A stretch of DNA of 64,000 bases from Streptomyces sp. MJM8645 (lineage in GTDB: Bacteria > Actinomycetota > Actinomycetes > Streptomycetales > Streptomycetaceae), in contig NZ_LJJF01000001.1 in NCBI RefSeq assembly GCF_001625365.1, positions 3,108,501 through 3,172,500 on the forward strand. Direction: 5' to 3'. The notes beneath the pieces are model-generated. The model did not search any database. It saw nothing but the letters and a program-made list of their open reading frames with translations, and was not told where the DNA came from. Each line of letters begins with the position of its first letter. Position 1 is the stretch's first letter. Positions 35,779 through 44,187 of this stretch are shown in pieces. Both the position numbers and the translations under genes were made by a program.

Positions 35779-37392
35779 ATGGCCCGTACGCTGAACCAGC
35801 CCGCGCACAAGCGCCGGCGCAGCCCCCTCCCGGCCGTCGCGGCCGGCGCCACCGCCCTCGCCCTGGCCGGCGGCGGCCTGGCCCTCTTCGCCGGCGGCGC
35901 CAGCGCGGCCGTCGGCAACCTGGTCACCAACGGCGGCTTCGACAGCGGGCTGGGCGGCTGGAACTGCGCCGGCGCGGCGACCACCGTCTCCTCCCCGGTC
36001 CACTCCGGCACCGGCGCACTGCAGGCCACCCCGGGCGCCGGCGACACCGCCGAGTGCACCCAGACCATCAGCGTGCTGCCCAACACCAGCTACACGCTGA
36101 GCGCCTGGGTCCAGGGCCCGTACGTCTACCTCGGCGCGCGCGGCACCGGCGGCACCGACCCGTCCAACTGGTCGAACCAGAACAGCTGGAACCAGCTGTC
36201 CTCCACCTTCACCACCGGCGCGAACGCCACCAGCGTCACCGTCTACCTGCACGGCTGGTACGGCCAGAGCGCCTACCTCGCCGACGACGTGAGCCTGATC
36301 GGCCCCGGCGGCCCGTCCACCCCGAGCCCGACCGCCACCGCCACCCCGTCGCCGACCGCCACGCCCACCGCGACCTCCTCCCCCACCGCGACCGGCACGC
36401 CGACGGCCACCGCCACCCCGACCGCGACGCCCACCCAGACCGCCACGCCGACCCCCACGGCCACCGCGACCTCCACCACCCCGCCCGCCACCGGCCTGCC
36501 CGCGCACGCGGTCACCGGCTACTGGCAGAACTTCGACAACGGCTCGACCCCGCAGCGCCTCGGCGACGTGCAGAGCGCCTACGACATCATCGCGGTGTCC
36601 TTCGCCGACTCCGTGCCCACCCAGACCGGCGCGATCAGCTTCACCCTCGACCCCGGCCTGTCCAAGGCCCTCGGCGGCTACAGCGACGCGCAGTTCCGCG
36701 CCGACATCAAGGCCAAGCAGGCGGCCGGCAAGAAGGTCGTCCTCTCCATCGGCGGCCAGAACGGCGCGATCACCGTCGGCGACGCCACCGCCGGCAACAA
36801 CTTCGCCAACAGCGCCTACGCGATCATCAAGGACTACGGCTTCGACGGCATCGACGTCGACCTGGAGAACGGCGTCCAGGCCGGCCCGCTCGGCAACGCG
36901 CTGCACACCCTCCAGGCCAAGGTCGGCCCCGGCTTCATCCTGACCATGGCGCCCGAGACGATCGGGATGTACAGCACCGCCGGCGCCTACTTCCAGCTGG
37001 CGCTGAACACCAAGGACATCCTCACCGTCGTCAACACCCAGTTCTACAACTCGGGCGGCATGAACGGCTGCGACGGCAAGGTCTACAACCAGGGCACCAT
37101 CGACTTCATCACCTCGCAGGTCTGCACCCACATCCAGGGCGGCCTGCGGCCCGACCAGGTCGGCATCGGCGTCCCCGCCTCCGCCAAGGCGGCCGGCGGC
37201 GGCTACGTCTCGCCGACCGTGGTGAACAACGCGCTGGACTGCCTGGCCACCGGCAACAACTGCGGCAGCTTCGTCCCGCCGGCCAAGTGGCCGACCATCC
37301 GCGGCGCGATGACCTGGTCCACCAACTGGGACGCCAACAACGGCAACGCGTTCTCCAACGCGGTCGGCCCGTTCGTCCACAAGATGCCGTAA
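35779..37392 (+). CDS. Secreted GH18 chitinase with N-terminal CBM
   Basis: This 537-aa extracellular chitinase has a signal peptide (residues 1-43; RRR then a hydrophobic core ending GGASA). A carbohydrate-binding beta-sandwich follows (LVTNGGFDSGLGGWNCAG to about residue 175), then a Thr/Pro linker (about 178-238). The GH18 catalytic domain contains FDGIDVDLEN, whose DxxDxDxE places the catalytic Glu near 370. IGVPASAKAAGGG and AMTWSTNWD are further GH18 landmarks. It hydrolyses beta-1,4-GlcNAc bonds of chitin. A DasR-type operator upstream implies induction by chitin breakdown products. Followed by a strong terminator. Confidence 0.95.
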   Translation: MARTLNQPAHKRRRSPLPAVAAGATALALAGGGLALFAGGASAAVGNLVTNGGFDSGLGGWNCAGAATTVSSPVHSGTGALQATPGAGDTAECTQTISVLPNTSYTLSAWVQGPYVYLGARGTGGTDPSNWSNQNSWNQLSSTFTTGANATSVTVYLHGWYGQSAYLADDVSLIGPGGPSTPSPTATATPSPTATPTATSSPTATGTPTATATPTATPTQTATPTPTATATSTTPPATGLPAHAVTGYWQNFDNGSTPQRLGDVQSAYDIIAVSFADSVPTQTGAISFTLDPGLSKALGGYSDAQFRADIKAKQAAGKKVVLSIGGQNGAITVGDATAGNNFANSAYAIIKDYGFDGIDVDLENGVQAGPLGNALHTLQAKVGPGFILTMAPETIGMYSTAGAYFQLALNTKDILTVVNTQFYNSGGMNGCDGKVYNQGTIDFITSQVCTHIQGGLRPDQVGIGVPASAKAAGGGYVSPTVVNNALDCLATGNNCGSFVPPAKWPTIRGAMTWSTNWDANNGNAFSNAVGPFVHKMP

Positions 37393-37457
37393 CCCCCCAC
37401 CGCCAATCCCCCACCGGCGCGCCGCTCCTTGAGGGTGGGGCCTGCGCGCCGGCGGCG

Positions 37458-37491
37458 GGGCCCGCCGTACCCGACCCGGTACGGCGGGCCC
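37458..37491. terminator. Chitinase / peptidase terminator
   Basis: A perfect 14-bp stem (37458-37471 with 37478-37491, GGGCCCGCCGTACC) and 6-nt loop lie between two convergent genes. Confidence 0.8.
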
Positions 37492-37532
37492 TCCCGCGTC
37501 CGGGCCGGTCCGGGCGCCACCGGGCCCGGGCG

Positions 37533-38243
37533 CTACCGGGCCAGCACCGCCAGCAGCGCGCCGAGCAGCAGGAACGGTCCGACCGGGAGGTCGAGCCCGC
37601 GCACCGGGCGCCGGCGGGCCAGCGCGACGGCGGCCCGCAGGATCGCCCAGAGCCCGGCGAGCACCACCGCGGCGAACAGCCCGCCGACCGCCACCGGCCA
37701 GCCGTACCAGCCGAGCAGCCCGCCCAGCGCGAACCCCAGCGGGGAATCACCCGGGCCCAACGCGCCGATCCAGACCGCCAGTTCGAGCAGCGCCCCGACC
37801 GCGAGGGCCACCAGCAGGCAGCGCAGCAGCACCCCCGGGCGCCCCGCCACCAGCGCCGCCACCGACAGCAGGGCGGCCACCCCGCCGGCCAGCGGCAGGG
37901 TCAGCCGGTACGGCAGCCGGCGCACCCTGGCGTCGACGAAGCCGAGTACCACGCCGAGCCCGGCCGCCCAGCCCAGCGCCGCGACCGACGGCCCGTCCGC
38001 CGCGTACGCCAGCCCGGCGGCGACCACGGCCGCCACCAGCTCCACCGACCAGGCCCCCGCGCCCAACCGCTCCCGGCAGCCCGGACAGCGCCCGGTGGGC
38101 GGCAGCAGCCGCACCTCGCGCCCGCACAACGGGCAGGCACCGCACCAGGGTTCGCCCTCCGGCACGGCGAACCGGGCGACCAGCCCGCGCAGCAGCGGAG
38201 CCACCAGAAATCCGGCCAGCACCGCACCGACTGCGGCTACCAT
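37533..38243 (-). CDS. Prepilin peptidase A24-like membrane protease
   Basis: This 236-aa polytopic membrane protein resembles type IV prepilin peptidase. It has an N-terminal zinc-binding cysteine pair of pairs (CGACPLCGREV and GRCPGCRERLG), about seven hydrophobic segments, and LGFVDARVRRLPYRLTLPLAG. That segment contains the first catalytic Asp region (D near residue 102) of A24 peptidases. The second catalytic motif is GxGD-like (GALGPGDSPLGFALGGLLGW, which reads GPGD). No pilin or secretion genes are adjacent. The ATG at 38243 is preferred over an upstream GC-rich extension. Confidence 0.8.
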   Translation of the reverse strand: MVAAVGAVLAGFLVAPLLRGLVARFAVPEGEPWCGACPLCGREVRLLPPTGRCPGCRERLGAGAWSVELVAAVVAAGLAYAADGPSVAALGWAAGLGVVLGFVDARVRRLPYRLTLPLAGGVAALLSVAALVAGRPGVLLRCLLVALAVGALLELAVWIGALGPGDSPLGFALGGLLGWYGWPVAVGGLFAAVVLAGLWAILRAAVALARRRPVRGLDLPVGPFLLLGALLAVLAR

Positions 38244-38342
38244 CACCGGCGCACCCCCTTTTCGATCAACGCCCGCACGTCCGTGCGGCACCCGGGGACC
38301 GGGCGGGGCGCACCGACCACATCATCCAACGGGGGAACGACC

Positions 38343-39050
38343 ATGACGAAGACCCAGTCCATCCGGAGAATCGCGGCCGGCCTACCGGCGGCGGCCCTCG
38401 TCCTGGCGCTGTCGGCCTGCGGGCCGGACAACGCCGACCCGGCGGCCGCCCCGAGCGCCCCGACCGCGCCGCCCACCGGCGCCGCCACGGCTCCCGGCGC
38501 CCCGACCGGCGCCGCGGCCCCCACCACCCCGGGCGCCCCGGCGGCCCCGACCACCCCGGCCGGACCGCAGCCGTCCGTCACCGCCGGCGGCAACAACGTC
38601 ACCCAGGTCAGCTACGACCGCCCGCTGCCGCTCGGCAGCGCCGGCCGCTACGTCGGCAAGAGCTCGGTGGTGGACGCCGCCGCGGTCTCGATCGTCAAGG
38701 GCACCGCCGCGGAGATCGCCCCGTTCAACCTCCCGTCGACGACCACCAGCGGCAAGACGCCGTACTACGTCACCGTCTCCTTCACCAACCGCACCGGCGC
38801 CCCGCTGGCCGAGGACGCCTACATGATGCGGGTCTGGATGAAGCCCAAGGACCACTCGGCGGGCGCGCTGCCGGCCGCGACCCTGCAGAAGGCGATCCCG
38901 CAGTGCGACACCCGGTCGCTGGTCACGCTCGCGGACGGGCAGTCCGTCAAGCTGTGTGCCGTCTATCTCGTCCCGAACGAGGCCCCGCCCAGCTTCCTCA
39001 CGTACGGGAACATCCTGGACACCGCGCCCCTGGTTTGGAAGGTCGGCTGA
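38343..39050 (+). CDS. Secreted lipoprotein of unknown function
   Basis: This 235-aa lipoprotein has an N-terminal signal with lipobox LALSAC (Cys near residue 26). A Pro/Ala/Thr-rich tether follows (about 28-78). The folded domain has NVTQVSYDRPLPLGSAGRYVG, PYYVTVSFTNRTGAPLAEDAYMMRVW and a cysteine pair (PQCDTRS, VKLCAVYLVP) suggesting an immunoglobulin-like, disulfide-stabilised fold. The family is common in streptomycetes and has no assigned role. The ATG at 38343 is preceded by GGGGGA. It stands alone between the prepilin peptidase gene and the aminotransferase gene. Confidence 0.82.
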   Translation: MTKTQSIRRIAAGLPAAALVLALSACGPDNADPAAAPSAPTAPPTGAATAPGAPTGAAAPTTPGAPAAPTTPAGPQPSVTAGGNNVTQVSYDRPLPLGSAGRYVGKSSVVDAAAVSIVKGTAAEIAPFNLPSTTTSGKTPYYVTVSFTNRTGAPLAEDAYMMRVWMKPKDHSAGALPAATLQKAIPQCDTRSLVTLADGQSVKLCAVYLVPNEAPPSFLTYGNILDTAPLVWKVG

Positions 39051-39150
39051 CAGCCCCGCCTGCCGATCCAAGGAGGCCGCTCCGGGCGGTCCGGTGCGCG
39101 TCCCGGGACGCGCACCGGAGTGCCCGGAGGTACCCCTAAAGTAGGCAGGC

Positions 39151-40365
39151 ATGCAGGTCATCCAGTCCAGCAAGCTCGCCAATGTCTGCTACGACATCCG
39201 CGGCCCGGTACTCGACGAGGCGATGCGGCTGGAGGAACAGGGCCACCGCATCCTCAAGCTCAACACCGGCAACCCCGCCGTCTTCGGCTTCGAGGCACCG
39301 CCGGAGATCCTCCAGGACATCCTGCGCAACCTCTCGACCGCGCACGGGTACGGCGACTCCAAGGGCCTGCTCGCCGCCCGCCGCGCGGTGGTCATGCACT
39401 ACGAGGACCGCGGCCTGCACGGGCTGAGCGTCGAGGACGTCTTCCTCGGCAACGGCGTCTCCGAGCTGATCCAGCTGGCCATGACCGCCCTGCTGGACGA
39501 CGGCGACGAGGTGCTCGTCCCGGCGCCCGACTACCCGTTGTGGACCGCCTCGGTCTCGCTGGCCGGCGGCACCGCGGTGCACTACCGCTGCGACGAGCAG
39601 GCCGAGTGGTACCCGGACCTCGCCGACATCGAGGCCAAGGTCACCGACCGGACCCGGGCCATCGTGGTGATCAACCCGAACAACCCGACCGGCGCGGTCT
39701 ACCCGCGCGAGGTGCTGGAGGGCATCGTCGAGATCGCCCGCCGGCACCGGCTGGTGGTCTACGCGGACGAGATCTACGACAAGATCCTCTACGACGACGC
39801 CGAGCACATCCCGCTGGCCACCCTGGCGCCCGACCTCTTCTGCGTCACCTTCAACGGCCTGTCCAAGGCGTACCGGGTCGCGGGCTTCCGCTCCGGCTGG
39901 ATGGTGCTCTCCGGCGACCGGCAGCGGGCCCACAGCTACATCGAGGGCCTGGCCGTGCTGGCCTCGATGCGGCTGTGCGCCAACATGCCCGCCCAGCACG
40001 CGGTGGCCGCCGCGCTCGGAGGGCGGCAGTCGATCCGCGACCTGGTGCTGCCCGGCGGGCGGCTGCTCGCCTCGCGCGACGCGGCGTACCGGCTGCTCAA
40101 CGAGATCCCGGGGGTCAGCTGCGTCAAGCCCAAGGGCGCGCTGTACGCGTTCCCGCGGCTGGACCCGAAGGTCTACAAGATCAAGGACGACGCCCAGATG
40201 GTGCTGGACCTGCTGCGCTCCCAGCGCATCCTGCTGGTCCAGGGCACCGGCTTCAACTGGCCCGAGCCGGACCACTTCCGGCTGGTCACGCTGCCCCGGG
40301 CGGAGGAGATCACCGACGCGGTGACCCGGATCGGCGACTTCCTGAACGGCTACACCCAGCCGTAG
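39151..40365 (+). CDS. Pyridoxal phosphate aminotransferase (AlaA-like)
   Basis: This 404-aa fold-type I aminotransferase is closest by pattern to glutamate-pyruvate (alanine) aminotransferases AlaA/AlaT. The start SSKLANVCYDIRGPVLDEAMRLEEQGHRIL is typical of that group. INPNNPTGAVYPREVLEGI, then VVYADEIYDKILYDD (PLP-binding Asp/Tyr), TFNGLSKAYRVAGFRSGWM with the Schiff-base Lys, and the C-terminal FRLVTLP with substrate-carboxylate Arg are visible. It probably makes alanine from pyruvate and glutamate. The start at 39151 is the only reasonable ATG. A long hairpin follows the gene. Confidence 0.92.
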   Translation: MQVIQSSKLANVCYDIRGPVLDEAMRLEEQGHRILKLNTGNPAVFGFEAPPEILQDILRNLSTAHGYGDSKGLLAARRAVVMHYEDRGLHGLSVEDVFLGNGVSELIQLAMTALLDDGDEVLVPAPDYPLWTASVSLAGGTAVHYRCDEQAEWYPDLADIEAKVTDRTRAIVVINPNNPTGAVYPREVLEGIVEIARRHRLVVYADEIYDKILYDDAEHIPLATLAPDLFCVTFNGLSKAYRVAGFRSGWMVLSGDRQRAHSYIEGLAVLASMRLCANMPAQHAVAAALGGRQSIRDLVLPGGRLLASRDAAYRLLNEIPGVSCVKPKGALYAFPRLDPKVYKIKDDAQMVLDLLRSQRILLVQGTGFNWPEPDHFRLVTLPRAEEITDAVTRIGDFLNGYTQP

Positions 40366-40422
40366 CGCTGGAACAGCTGCACCCAGCCGCGACCCCCGCG
40401 CCCGGCGCGCGGGGAAAGCACT

Positions 40423-40490
40423 ACGGCCGGAGTCCCGGCCCGGGCGGTCTCCTTGGTCGGGGAAAGACCGTCCGGGGGAACTCCGGCCGT
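40423..40490. terminator. Large hairpin between aminotransferase gene and pckG
   Basis: ACGGCCGGAGT (40423-40433) pairs with ACTCCGGCCGT (40480-40490). Within it, GGTCT and AGACC pair to extend the structure. The position between convergent genes fits a bidirectional terminator. Confidence 0.65.
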
Positions 40491-40555
40491 CCTGTCACTC
40501 GGCGGGCGCGCGGTTCGTGCCGCGCGACCGCCTCTCGCTCTGCTGAGGCTCAGGC

Positions 40556-42382
40556 TCAGCCGAGACGCGCGACGAGGCTCCGGTACTCGTCCCACAGCTC
40601 CTTCGGGGTGTGGTCGCCGAACAGCTCCAGGTGGGCCGGCACCAGCGCGGCCTCCTGGCGCCAGATGTCGGCGTCCACGGTGAAGAGCAGGTCGAGGTCC
40701 TCCTTGGACAGCTTCAGGTCGCCGAGGTCGAAGCCGTCGACGGTCGGCAGCACGCCGATCGGGGTCTCGACGCCCTCGCCGGTGCCCTCCAGGCGCTCGA
40801 CGATCCACTTGAGGACGCGGCTGTTCTCGCCGTAGCCCGGCCAGACGAACGCGCCCTCGGCGTTCTTGCGGAACCAGTTGACGTAGTAGATCTTCGGCAG
40901 CTTCTCGGCGTCCGCCTGGGCGCCGACCTTCAGCCAGTGGGCGAAGTAGTCGCCCATGTTGTAGCCGCAGAACGGCAGCATCGCGAACGGGTCGCGGCGC
41001 AGCTCGCCGACGGTGCCCTCGGCGGCGGCGGTCTTCTCGGACGCGATGTTGGCGCCGAGGAAGACGCCGTGCTGCCAGGTGAAGGACTCGGTCACCAGCG
41101 GGACGGCGGTGGCGCGGCGGCCGCCGAACAGGATCGCCGAGATCGGCACGCCCGACTGGTCCTCCCACTCGGGGGCGATGGTCGGGCACTGCGCGGCCGG
41201 GACGGCGAAGCGGGCGTTCGGGTGGGCGGCCGGGGTGCCGGACTCGGGGGTCCAGTCGTTGCCGCGCCAGTCGGTGAGGTGCGCCGGGGGCTCCTCGGTC
41301 AGGCCCTCCCACCACACGTCGCCGTCGTCGGTCAGCGCGACATTGGTGAAGACCGTGTTGCCCCACAGGGTGTCGATGGCGTTGGCGTTGGTGTCCACGC
41401 CGGTGCCGGGGGCGACGCCGAAGAAACCGGCCTCGGGGTTGATCGCGTAGAGCTGGCCGTCGGCGCCGAAGCGCATCCAGGCGATGTCGTCGCCGATCGT
41501 CTCGACCTTCCAGCCCGGGACGGTCGGCTGGAGCATGGCCAGGTTGGTCTTGCCGCAGGCCGACGGGAAGGCGGCGGCGACGTACTTGACCTCGCCGGAC
41601 GGCGGGGTGAGCTTCAGGATCAGCATGTGCTCGGCCAGCCAGCCCTCGTCACGGGCCATGGTCGAGGCGATGCGCAGTGCGTAGCACTTCTTGCCGAGCA
41701 GGGCGTTGCCGCCGTAGCCGGAGCCGAAGGACCAGATCTCCCGGGTCTCCGGGAAGTGCGAGATGTACTTGGTGCTGTTGCACGGCCACGGCACGTCCGC
41801 CTGGGCCTCGGCCAGCGGGGCGCCGACGGTGTGCACGGCCTTGACGAAGTCGCCGTCCTCGCCGAGCTGGTCCAGCACCGCCTTGCCCATGCGGGTCATC
41901 ACGCGCATCGACACGGCGACGTAGGCGGAGTCGGTGATCTCGACGCCGTACGCGGCCAGCGGGGAACCGACCGGGCCCATCGAGAAGGGCACGACGTACA
42001 TCGTGCGGCCCTTCATCGCGCCGCGGAACAGTCCCTTCTCGCCCTGGAAGACCTCCCGCATCTCGGCCGGGGCCTTCCAGTTGTTGGTCGGACCGGCGTC
42101 CTTCTCCTGCTCGGAGCAGATGTAGGTGCGGTCCTCCACGCGCGCCACGTCCGTCGGGTCCGAGGCGGCGTAGTAGGAGTTGGGGCGCTTTTCCTCGTTG
42201 AGCTTCTTGAAGGTGCCCTGAGCCACCAGCAGGTCCGCGAGGCGCTGGTACTCCTCGTCGGAGCCGTCGCACCACTCGATGCGGTCCGGCTGGGTGAGCT
42301 CGGCGATCTCGTTCACCCACGCGAGCAGGCGCTGGTGGCGGGTGGGCGCGGAGGCGCTGAGAGCAGAGATCTCGTACGACAC
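40556..42382 (-). CDS. pckG: Phosphoenolpyruvate carboxykinase (GTP)
   Basis: This 608-aa GTP-dependent PEPCK converts oxaloacetate to PEP for gluconeogenesis. The hyper-reactive Cys and P-loop lie in [17 protein letters not shown]. The substrate/metal sites are in [19 protein letters not shown] and [34 protein letters not shown]. The guanine-binding region FNCGxN-like [25 protein letters not shown] is present. Length is normal for the GTP form. The ATG at 42382 starts MSYEISAL. An inverted repeat in its upstream region may be regulatory. Confidence 0.96.
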   Translation of the reverse strand: MSYEISALSASAPTRHQRLLAWVNEIAELTQPDRIEWCDGSDEEYQRLADLLVAQGTFKKLNEEKRPNSYYAASDPTDVARVEDRTYICSEQEKDAGPTNNWKAPAEMREVFQGEKGLFRGAMKGRTMYVVPFSMGPVGSPLAAYGVEITDSAYVAVSMRVMTRMGKAVLDQLGEDGDFVKAVHTVGAPLAEAQADVPWPCNSTKYISHFPETREIWSFGSGYGGNALLGKKCYALRIASTMARDEGWLAEHMLILKLTPPSGEVKYVAAAFPSACGKTNLAMLQPTVPGWKVETIGDDIAWMRFGADGQLYAINPEAGFFGVAPGTGVDTNANAIDTLWGNTVFTNVALTDDGDVWWEGLTEEPPAHLTDWRGNDWTPESGTPAAHPNARFAVPAAQCPTIAPEWEDQSGVPISAILFGGRRATAVPLVTESFTWQHGVFLGANIASEKTAAAEGTVGELRRDPFAMLPFCGYNMGDYFAHWLKVGAQADAEKLPKIYYVNWFRKNAEGAFVWPGYGENSRVLKWIVERLEGTGEGVETPIGVLPTVDGFDLGDLKLSKEDLDLLFTVDADIWRQEAALVPAHLELFGDHTPKELWDEYRSLVARLG

Positions 42383-42459
42383 GATCGCTCCGTTTCACAC
42401 CATCTCGGCGAGGAGGTGGCGTAGCGGGGGTCTGAGGGTGCTTGCAGCGTAGCTCCGGC

Positions 42460-42489
42460 TTCGACGCCAAACTGAGGCACAGCGTCGAA
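42460..42489. promoter_or_regulatory. Inverted repeat TTCGACGC-N14-GCGTCGAA upstream of pckG
   Basis: The 8-bp arms are perfectly complementary, 78-107 bp upstream of pckG, next to an A/T-rich stretch with TTGACT (42491-42496). It may be an operator or leader hairpin; not identified with a known regulator. Confidence 0.4.
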
Positions 42490-42630
42490 ATTGACTCATC
42501 TTTTACTACAGTAAGTACGATTACCGGCCAGTAATAGGTCGTCCACATCCCGGCCCGGACGCCCCCGCAGGCACCTCGAACACTCCAAAACGTCCAAGAG
42601 TGATGATCGCCACTTTCCTACGCGTCAGTA

Positions 42631-42648
42631 ACCTACGGCCCCGTAGGT
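42631..42648. promoter_or_regulatory. Perfect 18-bp palindrome at the trhA start
   Basis: ACCTACGG-CC-CCGTAGGT ends 10 bp before the first ATG of the haemolysin III-like gene, so a bound protein would block transcription or initiation. The form is typical of TetR-family operators. The cognate regulator is not adjacent. Confidence 0.6.
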
Positions 42649-42658
42649 AGCGGGTAGC

Positions 42659-43363
42659 ATGCTGCGCATGACTGCTGAGCTCGTCGAGAGCACGGAGAAC
42701 GAGGGCGCGGAGAACGAGGCCTCGGGACGCAAGCCGAAGTGGCGCGGCTGGCTGCACGCCGGGATGTTCCCCGCCACCGTCGCCGCCGGGATCGTGCTGA
42801 TCTGCCTGGCCGACTCCACCCCCGCCAAGATCGCCTGCGCGATCTACTCGATCAGCGCCTGGCTGCTGTTCGGGGTCAGCGCGGTCTACCACCGCTTCGA
42901 CTGGGGCCCGCGCGGGGACGCCGTGCTGCGGCGGCTGGACCACGCGAACATCTTCCTGATCATCGCGGGCACCTACACGCCGTTCACGATCCTGCTGCTC
43001 AAGGGCGCCGACCAGCAGGTGCTGCTCTGGGTGGCCTGGGGCGGCGCGCTGGCCGGAATAGCGTTCCGGGTGTTCTGGGTCGGCGCGCCGCGCTGGCTGT
43101 ACACGCCGGTGTACATCGCGCTCGGCTGGGCCGCCGCCTTCTTCCTGCCGGACTTCCTGCACGCCGGCGGCGTCGCCGTCCTGGTACTGATGATCGTCGG
43201 CGGAGTGCTCTACAGCATCGGCGGCGTGGTGTACGGGCTCAAGCGGCCCAATCCGTCACCGCGCTGGTTCGGCTTCCACGAGGTGTTCCACGCCTTCACC
43301 CTGGGCGCGTTCATCGTGCAGTACGTCGGGGTCTCACTGGTGGCGTACAGCGCGGCCGGCTGA
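42659..43363 (+). CDS. trhA: PAQR / haemolysin III family membrane protein (TrhA)
   Basis: This 234-aa seven-helix membrane protein belongs to the PAQR superfamily. The metal-site motifs are visible: SAVYHRFDW (H of the first site), RLDHANIFLIIAGTYTPF (Asp), and the C-terminal GFHEVFHAFTLGAF with the His pair HxxxH. Bacterial members (TrhA, YqfA) are linked to membrane homeostasis and fluidity; haemolytic activity is not general. ATG 42659 or 42668 (MTAELVEST) may start translation; no clear SD is seen. An 18-bp palindrome directly upstream suggests tight regulation. Its 3' end overlaps the next gene by 30 bp. Confidence 0.92.
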   Translation: MLRMTAELVESTENEGAENEASGRKPKWRGWLHAGMFPATVAAGIVLICLADSTPAKIACAIYSISAWLLFGVSAVYHRFDWGPRGDAVLRRLDHANIFLIIAGTYTPFTILLLKGADQQVLLWVAWGGALAGIAFRVFWVGAPRWLYTPVYIALGWAAAFFLPDFLHAGGVAVLVLMIVGGVLYSIGGVVYGLKRPNPSPRWFGFHEVFHAFTLGAFIVQYVGVSLVAYSAAG

Positions 43364-43816
43364 ACCCGGCGCGCCACGGCGGGCGGCCGCGCGGTCCACG
43401 GACCGGGCGACCGCCCGTTCCGCTGTCCAGGGGCGCTCGTACGGCGCCCGGCCCTGCGGGCGGCGCGAGTACGGCGGGTGGTCCGCCGCGCCGGCCTCCG
43501 GCCACGGCTCCACCGCCGGCCCGGCGGTGCGGCCACGCGCCTGCCGGGCGTCCAGCGCCTCGCGGGCCCGGCGGCAGCGCTCGCAGTGCGCGGCGTCCGG
43601 GGTGACGGCCGACGGCCGGTGCCCCCGCGGGGCGGCCGGCCGGTGCAGCGCCCGCCAACGGCGACCCACGTAGACCATGAGCAGCAGCACCTCGACCCCG
43701 GCGACGACCAGGACCAGCATCGCCCCGTTGATCAGATAGGCCGCGACCACGGCGAGCGCGGACGCCACCACCACCGCCGCACCCCACACCTGGGCGCTCG
43801 ACTCCCTACCGGCCAT
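43334..43816 (-). CDS. Small membrane protein with two helices and a CxxC
   Basis: I do not recognise this protein of about 160 aa. Two hydrophobic helices near the N-terminus (VWGAAVVVASALAVVAAYLI and AMLVLVVAGVEVLLLMVYVG) are followed by a basic, Arg/Pro-rich cytoplasmic tail containing AHCERCRRAREALDARQ, a possible CxxC metal or redox site. The ATG at 43816 (MAGRESSAQ) is likely. The C-terminus overlaps the 3' end of trhA tail-to-tail by 30 bp, so the true end or the gene itself deserves some caution. Confidence 0.6.
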   Translation of the reverse strand: MAGRESSAQVWGAAVVVASALAVVAAYLINGAMLVLVVAGVEVLLLMVYVGRRWRALHRPAAPRGHRPSAVTPDAAHCERCRRAREALDARQARGRTAGPAVEPWPEAGAADHPPYSRRPQGRAPYERPWTAERAVARSVDRAAARRGAPGSAGRAVRHQ

Positions 43817-44070
43817 TCGACTCCCCTTTCCCGGCGCCGGGCTCGTGGTCGGCTCCGGCCGCCCCACCCCTTCTCCGCTCTCGGCACGCGTCAGTCAGCA
43901 CTGACCGATTGCCACATGGTATCTACCGTCCGTCACCCGGAGCTGCCCCCGGGCGGCGAACGACAGATCAACGTTGCGTCAATTCCTTGTGCGGAAGCAT
44001 TACTTCCAGGACACACCACGCAGCGCGCCCGCTCGGCTACAGGTTGACGCGCCGGGGCCGCACGCAGCAC

Positions 44071-44103
44071 GGCGGGGCCCGGCTGTATCAGCCGGACCCC
44101 GCC
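44071..44103 (-). terminator. Terminator of protease operon
   Basis: GGCGGGG-C-CCGGCTG pairs with CAGCCGG-A-CCCCGCC around TAT, with one internal mismatch. It is about 85 bp after the stop of the 282-aa gene. Confidence 0.55.
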
Positions 44104-44123
44104 GCATGTCTCGCATGGCGTAC

Positions 44124-44177
44124 GTGTCGTGCACGTCGCACACGTCGTGCATGTCGTGCACGTCGTGCATGTCTTAC
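44124..44177. repeat. Six tandem 9-bp units (consensus AYGTCGTGC)
   Basis: Units start at 44124, 44133, 44142, 44151, 44160 and 44169; the last and one inner unit are degenerate. It is an imperfect minisatellite between a gene stop and its terminator hairpin. Confidence 0.75.
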
Positions 44178-44187
44178 CCGAGAGGCC

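Larger units (their letters stand above)
43817..44187. other. Gap with hairpin and 9-bp tandem repeats
   Basis: No gene is seen. It contains a hairpin (44071-44103, arms GGCGGGG.CCGGCTG, loop TAT) and six 9-bp units (44124-44177). Both lie in the 3' region of the minus-strand operon ending at 44188 and probably belong to its terminator region. Left of 44000 is probably promoter DNA of the gene at 43334-43816. Confidence 0.55.
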
